Assembly: GCA_930367205.1 (NCBI GenBank)
Contig: OV884012.1
Coordinates: forward strand, 31,716,796-31,780,795
Length of the DNA: 64,000 nt
Direction: 5' to 3'
Origin: Acanthosoma haemorrhoidale
Taxonomy: Eukaryota; Arthropoda; Insecta; Hemiptera; Acanthosomatidae
The first letter of the stretch is position 1; every line of letters starts with the position of its first letter. The notes beneath the pieces were generated by a model. It was not told where the DNA came from and made no database searches. It worked only from the letters and a program-made list of their open reading frames with translations. The translations under genes and the position numbers were made by a program. Shown here piece after piece: positions 47,585 through 60,852 of this stretch.

Positions 47585-47731
47585 TCAAAGAAAATATAGT
47601 GACTCAGCAGGAGCATGAATTCGAGACCAAGAGATATCCGGTTGAATGTTGTATCCCAGTGGGGACGATTGCAAATCTCTTTTGCTACGGTCTCGCAAAC
47701 CTATCAAAAACATCAGTAGAAGTGGTAGCAG
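47585..47731 (+). CDS. Putative internal exon, unknown protein
   Basis: 147 bp between an acceptor (a pyrimidine-rich stretch ending CTATTATTGTTAG) and a donor (GTAGCAG|GTACAAG). Open in one phase (1 in, 1 out): KENIVTQQEHEFETKRYPVE, then GTIANLFCYGLANLSKTSVE. The base composition and codon choice (ACC AAG, GTG GGG ACG) stand out from the AT-rich surroundings. The phases are the same as at 30048-30164, so the two could belong to one gene, but that is speculative. No family is recognised. An alternative acceptor at CAGCAG (about 47610) would shorten it. Confidence 0.35.
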
Positions 47732-49829
47732 GTACAAGTTTGTCTTGTGTACATTTTTTTGTGATAACTGCTTTGATTAGATGAAAATTTATTATTTCTC
47801 TTTTATCTAGCTAAGTAGCTATATTATATTGTACACATAGTTGCCATTTGTCTTTACAAATGGCACATTGATGATACCTCATTAAATTGAAAACACATGT
47901 TATCTCAACCGCCGAATTCCAAGTTTTCTTAGCCGAAGAATTTAAGCTGTGACGCTTACCGTGGTATAATTCAACAACATTCTTTTAAACTGACTTGCAA
48001 AAAATCATGGGAAAAGAAGATAATAAAAGATTCTGTGAACTTTTAACATTCATCATTAAAAATATAAAAAGTACTGTTAACTTTAAAACAGATGACGAGG
48101 GTATAGGGTGACACTATGTAGATCTCATAAGTAAAGTATATTTATTACTATTTGAAATTAATTATCAGAATTAACATATTTGTTTGTTGAAACTAAACTT
48201 GAACTGATAACACAAAATAACTTCCGCCTACAACAAATTCCCAGAGGGTACTCACTTACCACTAACATGGACGATATGAAGTACAATAACTATTTCCTGG
48301 ACGTAAATTGACGATGTTGATTTATTTATCTTTGTTTTTAATTCGGAACGACAGCATGTAAGTAGTACGCATATCATTTAAATGTGATTAATTTATTGTG
48401 ATCATATTAAAATTTGTTCTAGTTATGTAGATGTTGTCTAGCGATGAAATAATATAGTCAAAAACGTAATAACTAAAAAAAGTCATGAATAAAAATCTAC
48501 AGGTGGATTTAATGGACAGTTTTGTATTTTAAAAAAACATTTCTTCAGGATCATTTTTTAAAATTCGGTTATCAATTATTTGAAAATTTTCTGTTTACCT
48601 CAGTGCAAACATGTGTTGGTCCGAAGCATTCCTGTTCTCCTTTCCTCGATCATTTGAATAATAGTTGACCTCCGACTCCCATCTCTTTATCTTGCATTTA
48701 TTACTTCATTGGTGGGGCCCTTGGCGTTGGCATATAATAGAAGAGCTTTTTGGACAATTCATAACAGGCACTAAAAAAAAAACAAAAAACATTAAAATGA
48801 ATAAAGCAGTTACGGGTGCCAGATCTCACTAATGGGATCGATGGAAGGTACTGAACCCTACAACAGGCACCTAATTACAGAGGTTGCACCCAAACCCTTA
48901 TGCTGAGTTTACAAATTCCCCGTAGTATACAGATATCCTTGATGAAATGTTTTTGAATATCCAGCTTTTTGGAGCGATGTAGTCCAGTAGTGTGGCAAAA
49001 TACAAATATATTTTTTAAATTGAAAATATCCAAGACACCAGGCGGCGTTACGACGTTATTCCAAGTAAGGTGAGATCGCCTAAAGAATTAACTTAATCCG
49101 GAGACCGTAAATTTGGCCACTAATGCCTGAGGAGGTAAGGAATGCAGCCGCTTGTAAATAATTTACAGGAAAGAAGCAGGCTCAACTTTAGCCAGGGCTT
49201 TATAACTGCTTTGTTCTTCTGGTCTTTATTTTTAACCCTCGACGTTTTCTTTCTCTCTATCTCTCCCTCCCGCTTTCTCTTTTTCCCTTTCTCTTTCTTC
49301 TTACACACACCAACCAACTCTCCGGGGCTTTATTTTCTTTATGTACCTGTTTGTTACTGACGGGTCCTAAAGTAGGCAGTGGCTGGTCCATATAATACAC
49401 TGCCTTTGGATTTCCTTTAGAGTTCTTGTGACCGACCGGTTTAGATTATATACAATCATCATAATAATGTCATAAAAAATAATAAAAACATAGTTCTAAT
49501 CGAACAGTATGTTCACTCATCGTAGCTTGCAGATTTTATTAGATTTTATATTGTTTTAAGTATTTTGTATGAACTTCGAGTATTTTCATTTCATCAGTAG
49601 CCCTGAACTGTCTGAGTTTATATGCATCGACCGATCAAGGATTCTAACTATTTCGCTTTTAAAATATATAATAACAAAACCAGATATGTAATAATAACAA
49701 CTTTTAATTGTTTAACTATAATTTTTATTAGTATATTTTATTTGTTTTCACTATAAAATTCATTAGAATATGGTTTTATGAAAACTTATAATTTCATATC
49801 TAATATTATATTTAATAAAACAACTCTAT
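47732..49829. other. Non-coding DNA
   Basis: No gene or repeat recognised. A pyrimidine-rich stretch lies at about 49245-49300. Confidence 0.5.
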
Positions 49830-50818
49830 TATGATATAATTACAATCTGACTCATTGAGCAATAAGTAATTGTGATAAATGTTTTCATTCGTACCAATTT
49901 ACAATTTTTATTCACTCGCTCCTTCATACAGTATTTACAAACAGCCCAGAGACCTCCCAAATCCACATGGTTGTGACCTCTCTTGCGTTCAAGAGAGGAA
50001 GCGGAGTCCCCCACGCTCCTCCGTCAGCCGCGTCACCGGATACGGAGCCACATACGCTCAGGACATGATTGGAGAAACTGGCCATTGCCAGGATTCCACC
50101 GTTATGCATTGATAGCAAGTCACGTGGACGAGTGTCCTCCGGCAGTCCGTTTTAGTTTCCGAGGAGGGTTATAGGGATGAGTGGTATAGTGCAATGACTG
50201 ACCTAGGGGATTAGGGTGGTTGGAAAGGCTACTGTGGAATTTCATAAACTTGGAAAGGATGAGTTCGAAAATGTAAGATATCTTAAGATCGTAATGAAGG
50301 GTTTGGTCGCTGACATAGTAAGGGGCATTAACTATTGTTCTCAGGACTTTTGATTGAAAAGATTGGACACGCTTCATATTTGACTTTTTTGATGTCCCCC
50401 ATAGCTCTATTCCATATGTCCAGATTGGCTTAGGTATAACTTTGTAAATTAGTAATTTGTTTTCTATTGAGAGATGGGATGTTATTTGAAGTAGTCTGTA
50501 CAGTTGTCCAAAGCGTCTGTTTAGTTCTTTTCTTTTTAGACTCGTACGTGGGTTCCAGGTCAGCCGTTTGTCGAGATGGATTCCTAAGTACCGTACTAAC
50601 TCGGATATAGGGAGAGGAATGAAATTAAAAGGAACAAGTGGACAAGTCTTGTGGCAGAAGGTGAAGGTAATGTAGGAACATTTTGCTTCATTAACTTTGA
50701 TTCGCTATTGGTTGCACCAATACTCGATCTCATCAAGGTGTTTTTGAAGGTTATGGGATCGGCGCTATCGGGGTCTGAGTGGGATGGCAAGACTGGAGTG
50801 TCATCTGCAAATGTAATA
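49830..50818 (-). mobile_element. Family J Jockey-like LINE, 5'-truncated (RT to 3' UTR)
   Basis: Minus-strand copy. The tail is at 49830 (CTATTATGATATAATTAC) and the 3' UTR runs to about 50150. The coding end encodes FQSKVLRTIVNAPYYVSDQT (complement of 50300-50365). Further upstream is the segment around the YLG motif, then CNQ(W/R)-type residues near 50710. The copy ends abruptly near 50818, at the point corresponding to the FADD region. A deletion near 50760, similar to that at 5845, joins HNLQKHL to the D-x-D segment. Frames are broken. Confidence 0.85.
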
Positions 50819-53469
50819 TTATAGTTATTGGTTTGTTTTTATTTATAGGTTTATTGGTGATCTAACTCGAAGTTCAAAGAAAAAAAAAATTAAAATTACA
50901 TTAAGCAGCAATTCGCCATACATTGTTTTGAGGTACCGGTTTTGACTTACATACATACTTCAAATGATAGGAAATTGGAAGCTGTTCTCAAGATCATTAG
51001 TATGAAGATAATTAACTGTACTCCATTACTAAAAGACACACACAAACACGTTTAGTTGGACGTGACATTTAGTATTTTCCTAATTAGTTTTGTATTTGTT
51101 TTTAACTTTCATATTTATTATAAATTCTTCCAGCATAAGAAATATGTGCTTCGGGATGTGAGTCAAAGATTGTTTTGCCACTCAACCACTATCATAAAAC
51201 CTATTTTATGCATTAACGCATTGATAATTGTAAAAGTATAAGTAATTGTAAGCAGTGCCACTTATAGGTTTTATTATCACTGTACAATTTTAAATACGGT
51301 TGGTGATCCTCAGATATTCTATATTGTAAAAGAAAAAAAAAAGGGTCTAAAAATGGGGTTAAAAAAGCAAGAAAAAAAACGTAGAATTATAGAGGTGTAG
51401 GAAGGGTTGGTGCTGGTCTGTTGGCAACTCGATGAGGCGTCCTACGCATTGTACCCTCAGTTGGCATAACTGCTCTCTGGGGACCTACCCGATCATTCCC
51501 TTCAGTGCTACTACACAAGGGGGAAATTTTAAACTTTTAACTGGCCCTGTAATAATACTATTTGAACAGTTTGGGTAAACTGTAAACTGTGCTCATTCCA
51601 ACTTCTGCTAAATTTGTCAAGGATTTAGTATTATCACTGTCTCACACGCTCAGACGGATCCACACGACGACACAAATCACAAAAAAATAAATCACGTATT
51701 TACTTTACACCCCTTTAAATTGTTTTCATATAAATAACTCTAAATTTCACAGAATGGTACCATCATATTTATAAATACAAATACACAATCAATTTACTTT
51801 GTATGGGAAAAAGATACTTTGATCTTGCGTGTAGAAATACTAAGTTCTCATGGTTCGGTATAACAGGTTAAAAACAATACTTTCTGATGTACCATTAAAG
51901 TTAACTTTTAACCAGTCACAAATTAGTTCGCATGGATGGAGCTAAAACAAAAAATAAGGAATTACTAAGTTTGGAGTTTTAGAAAATCTGTTTTATAAAT
52001 TTATTATTTATTTCCAGGAAAGTATCAACCATTTAGATTATGGATGGCAAAGCATCTCCGTCTGTCGGATTTGTGTTTTCCAATGTATATTTTCTATTCA
52101 TCCATTCTTTATTCCAACTAGCTTTTAACAGTCAATACGGTTCAGCTTCGAGTTATCCGAGTTAAACCTTTTATTTTTTTTACATGTTTATATTTAGTGT
52201 GATGGTTCAGTTTAGTCAATCAGTCCGCATTCTTTATGATGATGACATCTTATGTTTTCTTTTGGCCCCTTCTCTATCGTTGTCAATTTTTATCGCATAT
52301 CAGAGGGCGACCTTTATACATAAAAAAGAAAAATGACTGTAAAAATAGAGGGTCTGACCTAAATGATGAAAATTACCTAAAGTTACAGACCTCGAATACA
52401 GAAACGTTTATTTGGTCTATGGTCCGAATCCTGACTGGGAAGAAGTAAATTCAAATCTTTTGTTTTGAAGTTGTCACGTTATTAGTTGAGTAAGAAGTGA
52501 TAACTACAATAACTAAGCTATAATTTAAGTTAGGTAATTCCTAAAATTTGAAGAGGGCTTTCAAGCAGCTAAATTAATTAATGTTCTATTTTTCGTGAAA
52601 TCTTGGATTATTTTTGATATTTATTATCAGCCTCCTACTAGACGGCAGATTCCCAACATTAAGAAAAAATGGTTCTACTTGTTTTTGAAGATCATTATTT
52701 AGTTTACTATGATGCATTTGAAAATTACCTAACATTAATAGTTTTTTCAGTCATATTTCCTATTCAAAAAACAACTTCAAAAACACAAAATTTCAAATTT
52801 GTTCCTTCCATTTGAACCATAGCCCAAGTGAACTTTTCTGTTGCATTTGAGGTCTATCACTTCTTAAAGTTTTGGACATCATTTACGTTACACCCTAGAT
52901 AAAAAAATATCATACAGACATGGACACCCTTGGAAAAAACGAAACGAAAACATAACATAATAACAGCAGTGTTCAAAAACATAAGATAATGATAAAATAT
53001 ACAAGATAAATATATATATGGGAGATGCGGTATCAGAGGTAGGAACCCAGATTCCGGAAATGGACAGCAATATTCAGATAACTGTTAAATGAATTGTTCA
53101 ATAGCAGACTACGTGAGCAAGAACGCGGGCTCCCTCAATACTTCGAACCTTGCTGTACCAATCACCACCAAAGTATGACCTGGACGAGGTCCTTACCTTA
53201 GATAGTTTCAGTGTGGTCCACTAGAAGACGCTTTGGGCGTGGTCCATACCTGAGGTATGGATTTGGGGGGTCATGTATTTGGGGTCATGTATTTGGGGGG
53301 TGTATCTATACCTGCTGGCTGGTCATATCTGCCACTCACACGGCCTTCTTGACAATAGGCATGTTTTTGCGGCTGTTGCTCTGTGTAATGAACCGTAATT
53401 GGTATTTGTCGTAAATGAAAAAAAAAAAATTGTACCACCAATGTATAAATATTAGAGCTTAGAAAAATG
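50819..53469. other. Non-coding DNA
   Basis: No gene recognised. There is a short tandem motif GTCATGTATTTGGGG (two copies, 53271-53300), with GGTATGGATTTGGGG just before it. Confidence 0.5.
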
Positions 53470-54960
53470 AGTCTCTTCTTGGGATTCCCTTCTACTGGTG
53501 TTGAAAATTGTCCAGTTTGTTATCAAGATCAGACGATTATTTATTGTAATAAATTTTTGAAGATGTTACCAAATCATTTGATGATATTGTTAAAAAAATT
53601 GGTTTATGCTTTTATTGTTTGAACTCAAATCATAGAGTAAGAGAGTGTGAATCCACTTATCGTTGTAGATCTTGTAATGATCCTCATCATTTGCTCTTAC
53701 ATTTCATTAAATATACAAATAAGCCCTCTCAAAATATTAAGATATTAAGGGTCCAAGTCGCTCACAGGAACCTTTAAATTTAAATACTGTTCAGTCTAAC
53801 GATGAAACCCCAACCTCAGTTCTAGAAACTAGTTCGTTCTCTCCAGCTTCCAATGTTCTTACAGGTACTGTTTTGTTGCATATCAGAGAGGCATTTGGTT
53901 CCTTTTAGAGCCGATTTAGATAGCGGTTCTTAGAGGGTTTTTTTCACTCAATCATTTGTTCGTTGACTGGGCTTCCCGCCTTGTAAATCTTGTGTTATAG
54001 TTGGATCACCAACCTCTATTAAAAACTCGCCCTGCTGCTCTCACCACAGTGTTTGGCTATGTCTTTATGGGCTCACTTCCTGACACTTCATGTCATGCCC
54101 GTCACTGGTGTGGTGTCTTTGGTGGTCACTGAGCCCCCTCCTTGATTTGATAACTTATTTAATGTAACTTATGGCACCACTTCAGGCCAAATTCAGGCTA
54201 TTCGCTAGGTTTTTCAGTTGTCTTCTGACGAAGAGGATCGGTCTCGTGAAGCAGCACGCATCTGGCGCAAGGATATACATTTTGAAGATATCGTCTCAGG
54301 CTCTGAGTCTGATGCGAGTGTTCTTCAGCTCCCGAGGGAGCTAACGCAACTCTGGGCTGGTGGTGGAATTCCCCTTCACAAATTGTTGAGCAGCATTTGA
54401 TCTGACTGCGTTGCATTCAGGGTTGCTGAAATGTGTTTGGGTAGTAGTCATCATATTCATGATGTATTTGTGTCCTGAGCTCGTAAGAGCCCTTTGTGTC
54501 TACCGTTGCAGTCTTTGGAGGCCTTTGTTGATTCCTTTTGGTGTTTAAGGGTGGATAGCCGCTTATGTAACTCCTAGTTGTCTTGATCAGCAAAACCCAC
54601 TGTTACTTACAAATAAGAGCCATTTGACTCGTCTTATTGTGGAGCACTGCCATGTTAGTAATCTGCCTTGGGGCTCAGACTCTTCAGACATAGTTGAGCC
54701 GGGACTACTGGATTGTACCTGGTAGATCACTTATTGATTCTGCTCGAAACCACCGCATCCTTTCATGGGCAATTTGCATAAGGCTCGATTCATTCCACCT
54801 GGTAAAGCCTTTGTCCATGTTGGAGTCGACTTCGCTGGACCCTTGATCGTCAGGTACTCCAGACTATGTAAGTCATTAAAGACAGATATCATTCACGGTT
54901 CATTTTACAGAGCAACAGCCGTAAAGACATGGCTATTGTCATTTTCCCTTCGAGATATCA
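53470..54960 (+). pseudogene. Decayed BEL/Pao element (gag knuckle to integrase)
   Basis: Plus-strand remnants in the correct order of a BEL/Pao polyprotein. Near 53605-53710 is a Cys/His knuckle with C-x2-C spacing and a terminal HHLLLH-like end. A protease remnant with LDSGS followed by a stop lies near 53915. An RT remnant at 54218-54400 has DEEDRSREAARIWRKDIHF, where the catalytic YVDD has become FEDI, then SGSESD and LQLPRELTQLWAGGGIPLHK. An integrase start near 54765-54850 has PPGKAFVHVGVDFAGPL. Stops, frameshifts and large deletions are abundant. It is a different, much older lineage than the element at 31.2-37.4 kb. I could not define LTRs. Confidence 0.75.
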
Positions 54961-56319
54961 AAACGTCCAACCTTTCCTTCGTAAGACAATATTTGTGAAC
55001 TTCCACATTAGATAACCTAACACAGGCAAAAGAGAATAACCAGTGAGCGCTCTAGCGGGAGACACTAGAAACTTCTCAACGTGTGGCACAGACACCGGTT
55101 AAGACGACAAATCAATTGGATGATATGTACACGCCAAGCTCCACACCAGGGTATTTAGACTCAATACGTAAACTGTATAATATGGATTGCCACACCGGGG
55201 AGATAGAAAGTGGTCTAGTGGTGGAGATAGTGCTGGTCTAGCACCTCTGCCAATAATGTTCCTCTTACTTCTCGTTGTTGCGGCTCAGCACACCACCGCT
55301 TGACACCACCTTCAAGGCCTATAATATCTAGGCAATACAACGGGAATACAATGCAAATAAGACTCCCGATATTTATCACTAATGAAGGTTTGATGACACC
55401 GTCAAGATGGCTCTACTCACATGGGACCCAGACCACGATTAGGTTAGTCATCCCTACTCTACCACCCCACCAGATGGCATGTGACCTTGACCCAAAATAA
55501 CATCATATTAGCATAAACAACAATCGTATCAAAATATACTTATTAAGAGATTGAAATTTAAGGAAAAATACTTTTTTTTTGTGTAAAGGAAATGTGACAC
55601 ATTCATACTACCTAACCGACGAACACTCAATACCAAATATAATCTGAATTTTTGCTGTTGTAATAAATATAAAATGCTTTTAGACCTTTAATTGTTCGGA
55701 ATTCGGAACTATATGAGCTCATACAAAATAAGAAAGTCTTTCATTTTTGGCATAACGGATGAAATATACTGGGCACAATATCCAGATGACTATTACAGCT
55801 AGCATGTTGCTATAATAACCGGCCACTCAGAAGGAAGACGTATAATAATTGGACCGATAGAGCAGCGACCACTTAGAGCGACCTTCCTTCTAATTGCAGC
55901 CTTGTCAGAGGCTATAGTGCTACAGCTCTGGCTGGCTTGGACCTCCTTCGCTTCAGGCAGTCTCGGGACTAGTGAACTATATGCATCTCTGTTTATTCCA
56001 ATTAAGCGGAATAATATTTCATTAACTTGCTGACAGTAAAGACAAATTCTGAACAAAAAGGGTTGTTTTTTTTTTATAAACTTTATCATTTCTTTACTGG
56101 CCAGATAACATAATTGTACATCAATTAACAGGGCAACGCAGTGGAAAAGAAATATTTAAAAAAATATTCACTTAATGACCAATTTAATTTATTTATGTTG
56201 TTTATTTTAACGACGATATACGAGTATATGTTGCCTGAGGAGGATGGACGCCTAAAACGTTGCAACAAACTGAAAATTAATAAAGTTTAGAAAAATAATA
56301 TGAAGATATTTTAAAGATT
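54961..56319. other. Non-coding DNA
   Basis: Nothing recognised. The minus-strand frame at 55799-56089 has no domain that I can name. Confidence 0.5.
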
Positions 56320-56329
56320 ATTATTAACA

Positions 56330-57020
56330 TAATTGAGAGAGGACTTGACAAATCAAATTGAAAGACAGTCCCAAATAATTTCACAAATTAAATCCGATTT
56401 ACAAAATAAATTCGATAAATGAAGAAAGAAATAGTAAATTAGCTCGCAAATCACAAATTTGTGACGAAAAAATTAAAAATGAATCCCCTCAGTTGTGAAT
56501 TCAATGAGAAATTAGAAAAAAAAACTATCAAGACTTAGATGAACGCATTGAGAAAGAAGTCGAGCAACTTACTCGACAATATAATTATTTTCGTACCGAT
56601 ATCATAATCATAAGATAACAACACAAGTTGAAACGGGCTTAGTAATCAATAATATCACATGAAATCCCAACCCAATAGCTGAAGAAATTTAAAACATTCA
56701 TATTCTCAGGACTACCTATTGCAAGCATTTATAAACAAATCAAAAGAAAACGCTAATTCATACCAAAAATTAAATGCTATGACGACTTTTGTTTAGTTAC
56801 GTTAAACGGAAACAAAAACTATAGGATATGCCAACAAAACTGTAAATTCAAACTATATTTATTTTGTAAATTCCTGCAAAATTGATGACAGTCTCTTTTT
56901 GGGACCCTTACCTACTGGATTGGGAAAGAAAAGATATTTCTTCCCCATGATTGACAATTTGTCAAAATTATACCCAGTAACAATAAAAACTGCATACTCA
57001 CCAAACTGTTTAGTAATACT
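56330..57020 (+). pseudogene. Decayed Ty3/gypsy-like element (gag coil and integrase piece)
   Basis: At 56345-56420 and 56525-56600 broken frames encode charged helices (DLTNQIERQSQIISQIKSDL and DERIEKEVEQL), like the coiled-coil N-terminus of some insect gypsy gags. At 56880-57000 an open piece reads SLFLGPLPTGLGKKRYFF, then MIDNLSKLYPVTIKTA. This is the core of a retroviral-type integrase around its first catalytic Asp (the Asp before GPLP is not in place). The polyprotein between them is deleted. No LTR was identified. Confidence 0.6.
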
Positions 57021-57190
57021 TATCAATTGAATCCTCATTTCTTTATATTAGTTTTAATAATAAAGTTAGCGTTGTTAGCAATTATTTTTTTATTAAAACT
57101 GAATTTCTTCATTTTTTTAAAAAGTTTTTTTTTGGTTCGAAGAATCTTTTTACATTATGAAATCTTGGTTCAATTGTATTTCACTTTTTC

Positions 57191-57352
57191 ATTTAAATAA
57201 TAGTAATAAATTTAAAAAAAAAATATTTTATTTATAAGGGCGATTAGCATGATCTGGATTTCTAATTTTCCAAAATACACCACCTGATATTTTTAAATTT
57301 GTTTGATTTGAGGGTGGCCAATGAGAGTGAGCCAGGTGGCGTTGAGAAGGAC
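57191..57352 (+). repeat. Left inverted repeat arm of MITE-like element
   Basis: Pairs with 57797-57945 in reverse complement. Confidence 0.75.
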
Positions 57353-57796
57353 AAAGTTAGTTTACGCCTAGCATTGAGTGACAGATGTACTTCCGTTCAA
57401 AGTAATCGGTTATTGTAAAGTTATTAAAGGACAATTCTACTAAAGAATAAATAATATTTCTACAATTAACATAGTAGTGGGGCCCGAAGCAATGACTTTA
57501 AAGAATCATTGGACAACGACCAGAAAAGAAAAATAGGGAACGAGGTATGTTACAATGTATATCTATATACACCCAGTATATACTATATATATGTATATAC
57601 TATATACACAGCGGAAATATGTTAGATGACTCTTTAGAAGAAACAGTGTGCTTAGGTCTTAACGTTGCTGAGAAATATTATTTTATTTATCTACGTAATA
57701 CAGGCTAGCAATGTTTCAGAGTTATGGTGAATGAAAGAAATCTACATATATCATACACCTGGTTGATCTGAAGTGATCATTGTCATTGTCTGATGA

Positions 57797-57945
57797 TCCT
57801 TCTCAACGCCACCTGCCTCACTCTCATTGGCCTATGGAGGGGTCACATGTTCGGAACCCCAAATCAAACAAATTTAAAAATATCAGGTGGTGGATTATGG
57901 AAAATTAGAAATAATTTTTTTTTTAATTTATTACTATTATTTAAT
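57797..57945 (-). repeat. Right inverted repeat arm of MITE-like element
   Basis: Pairs with 57191-57352 in reverse complement. Confidence 0.75.
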
Positions 57946-60852
57946 CTTCTTTAAATTGTAATTCACAGAAAAAATGCAATATGATAAATTATAAATAAAA
58001 AAAGTCTTGCAGCCGTAAGAAGACTGAAAGGAGAGGGTTGTACTCTCAAATACGACCGGACTGTAGCCAAAACGGCCGTTCCAAATGCTTCATTCACTTA
58101 ATGATTGATTGTACTTTATATCGATATACTTTTATACTTCTTGACTAGCCGTAGATCATGGCTGACCGAATTGCTCGTAAACGTTGGCAAAGCCTGTAAT
58201 TAATAATTTTTTATTAAAACTTTTCACTTCTATAAATTTCATGTTATTACGGTAGCTTTGAAAAAAAAAAAATCAGTCATGAGCGATAATATAAGAAAAC
58301 TATTGTATAATTGCATGTGCTCTAATCAATCAATCCCACTCAAAATGTATTAGGATTTTCTTATAACTTCTATACTACAATTCAATGTGTTTTTTTTTAT
58401 GCCAGAACAGAAGATATTTTGTCATATTTATCACACAGTTGCAGATGTGATGCTGGTTATCTCTCGATGGTTATTAGTTTACTTTGTCTTGTTACCATAT
58501 CTCTTTTCTGATTCTCAGTTTCAATTTTAGAATTGCTGCATTTTATACAGTAAATTTCAAGTTCATTGTGATTCGTTACGGCCGCTAAAACAATTTAATT
58601 GAATTTTAATGTTTTTCAATGGCAATAGCAATGCTATTTATTCAGCTCTACGGGCCTTTTTCTAGGTGTGAGGCCCTGACTCAACAACGACATTGTGTAG
58701 AGCTGGGGTACCCTATCCAAGTCACGCCACAATGCAGCACGCGGGGGGTTCGGAATTGGCACGCGGTCGGCCATTAGTTTATACATTTTTTATTCCTAAT
58801 TTTTTGAATTGTTTTCTACTTCATTTTGTATTTACATATTTATTGTTTATTTATTGCAATATTTTTTCTGAACTTACAGATTTTTTGAATAAATTTACTA
58901 CCACGATTTATTATTATTTTTTTTTTTTAAAGAAAAAATGTTTTAAGATAAATTAATTTTCTTCGAGGCTGAAATGACTCTAGTAAGTGTAAATTAACTA
59001 TTAGCAAGCAGGTTGTACATGATTACTCCTAACATACATTGTTATTGTAAAAATAATAGTTAATAAATGTCTACATTACTTAGTTATATTCTAAAAATTT
59101 ACAAAAGGGGAAAGCTATTTTAAAATGAATCACCTATACTACATAGAAGTAATTGTTGTGAAGGTGGCAGGGCATAGGGGAGAGAGGGGTACAGTTGTGG
59201 CACGGCTCGATATGGGGAACGCTTAGTTGTGGCACGGGGCACTGCATGCATAGGATGAGCACCCGTGGTAAGGAGTAAACTTAAACAATTTGCGGAGAAC
59301 ACCACACATCAATGACAGCCCTCAGTTATGCGTTGAGCCTGCTCATAAGCATTGATGTAAGCACTAAGCTAGTTGTAAATAAATAGAAGGCTATCAGATT
59401 CGCTATAATTGAGCGGCTGCTGGACTAATCCATGCGCCGACCCGTGGCCTCCAGTCTTTGTTCTCTCGCCAGATTAGACAAGAGGTCCTTTTGGTCCCCT
59501 CTAGTGGAAGGCCGGTACCGCGCTATATTAACACAGTCCACACGCCTCACCTCGTAATAACTGCTCATCCTGTTTCCACTAACTCTTGGCAGAATCAGCC
59601 CCTGGGAATTAGTTGTACTCCAGGATCAATAGGCTGCATTATATATCATAGGATATAATCTTATCAGAAGATAACGTTTCATAATCGTACTACCTAAGAC
59701 AGTGGTATCCAGTCTTGATGAAGCTCAGACATGAGGGTTAGGAATATGATAATGGTAAGGGCCCATAGGTTCTTTCAAAAATGTCCATGAACACCGAGAG
59801 TGTAAGTTATTTTGGAACGATGAAATACATAAATCATATCTTACCTTCATGTATTCAAATCAATTGTGTAGATTGATACAGAGGATAGTAAAGGAGGAGA
59901 TCCTTTAATTTCTCAAAATATAATGTTTCTTGCGATAAAACTTTGTACAAAAATAATTCGGTTTCTTTTGGGTACACCCTCGTAACGTTATAAGGGCAAT
60001 ACAAAAATCAAGTATCGAACAGAATGCCATATTAGGCGATTTCAATACGGTTTTTAAACAGTACTGTACTAGCCACTTATAACTTTTTAGATAAGTTGAT
60101 CAATACATCCTTAATGGCAGAAATTGTTTATCAAATAAAGAAGTTTTTTTTGGTAAATATAACTTTTTATCATGATTAATTCAATCAGTTCTGGAGCAGT
60201 CTCATAAGTGCCAGTTTATAATCTGCGTCCTTTATTTATTTTTAGACCATAAATTTGTCTGAAACACCAAATTGTCAAAAGTGACTTTTATCAAAATTAA
60301 CAGAAAGTAATTTACACAGAATAATTAAATTAATATGTGAGAAATACCCTGAATGTTACAAACATTAGCTGATAAATCTTAACTTCTCGTTATAATTAAA
60401 CTATCCACTTTTTTAAATTTTTTATTAGATAAAGACTAAATCGTGTTTCCGGAACACCAAGTTTTTTGAAGTTGGGGATATTGGTAGACGTATCAATAAT
60501 CCTCTTTTTTTTGTGAAAGCCCCGGGCTAATACCTCTTAAAATAATAAAAATTTGTTTATAGTATTATTAATTATGTTTTACGGGGGGAAAAGTAAAGGT
60601 TTTTAAAGTTCTGATTAGATAACTTATAGTCGATACATATTATCAAATAATAAACAAATGTTTATTAGATCAACCAGTTTCATTTATTCGTTACTAAAAA
60701 CCAAAGGAAATACATATCATATAATTATAAAATGTGAGAGAAATTACTGAACCTTGAATTTATTGATTGATGTTTAAGCACTAATAATTTTTATTTAAAA
60801 ACAACTAAAAAAAAGCTGTAAAAACGTTTTTTCTCAAAATTTATTTTCACAC
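57946..60852. other. Non-coding DNA
   Basis: No gene recognised. A motif AGTTGTGGCACGG occurs twice within 59190-59240. Confidence 0.5.

Larger units (their letters stand above)
57191..57945. mobile_element. MITE-like element with long terminal inverted repeats
   Basis: The left arm 57191-57352 and the reverse complement of 57797-57945 align over about 150 bp. Shared blocks include AAATAATAGTAATAAAT, ACCACCTGATATTTTTAAAT, CCAATGAGAGTGAG and CAGGTGGCGTTGAGAAGGA. The arms differ by small indels near the middle. The 445-bp interior has no coding capacity. I could not identify a clear target duplication. It is likely a non-autonomous DNA transposon or a fold-back repeat. Confidence 0.7.

Noticed and set aside
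52236..52448. Plus-strand 70-residue frame
   Set aside because: No domain, AT-driven, and no splice or promoter context.
58690..58956. Plus-strand 87-residue frame after a GC-rich start
   Set aside because: It quickly becomes a low-complexity Phe/Tyr/Leu frame typical of AT-rich DNA.
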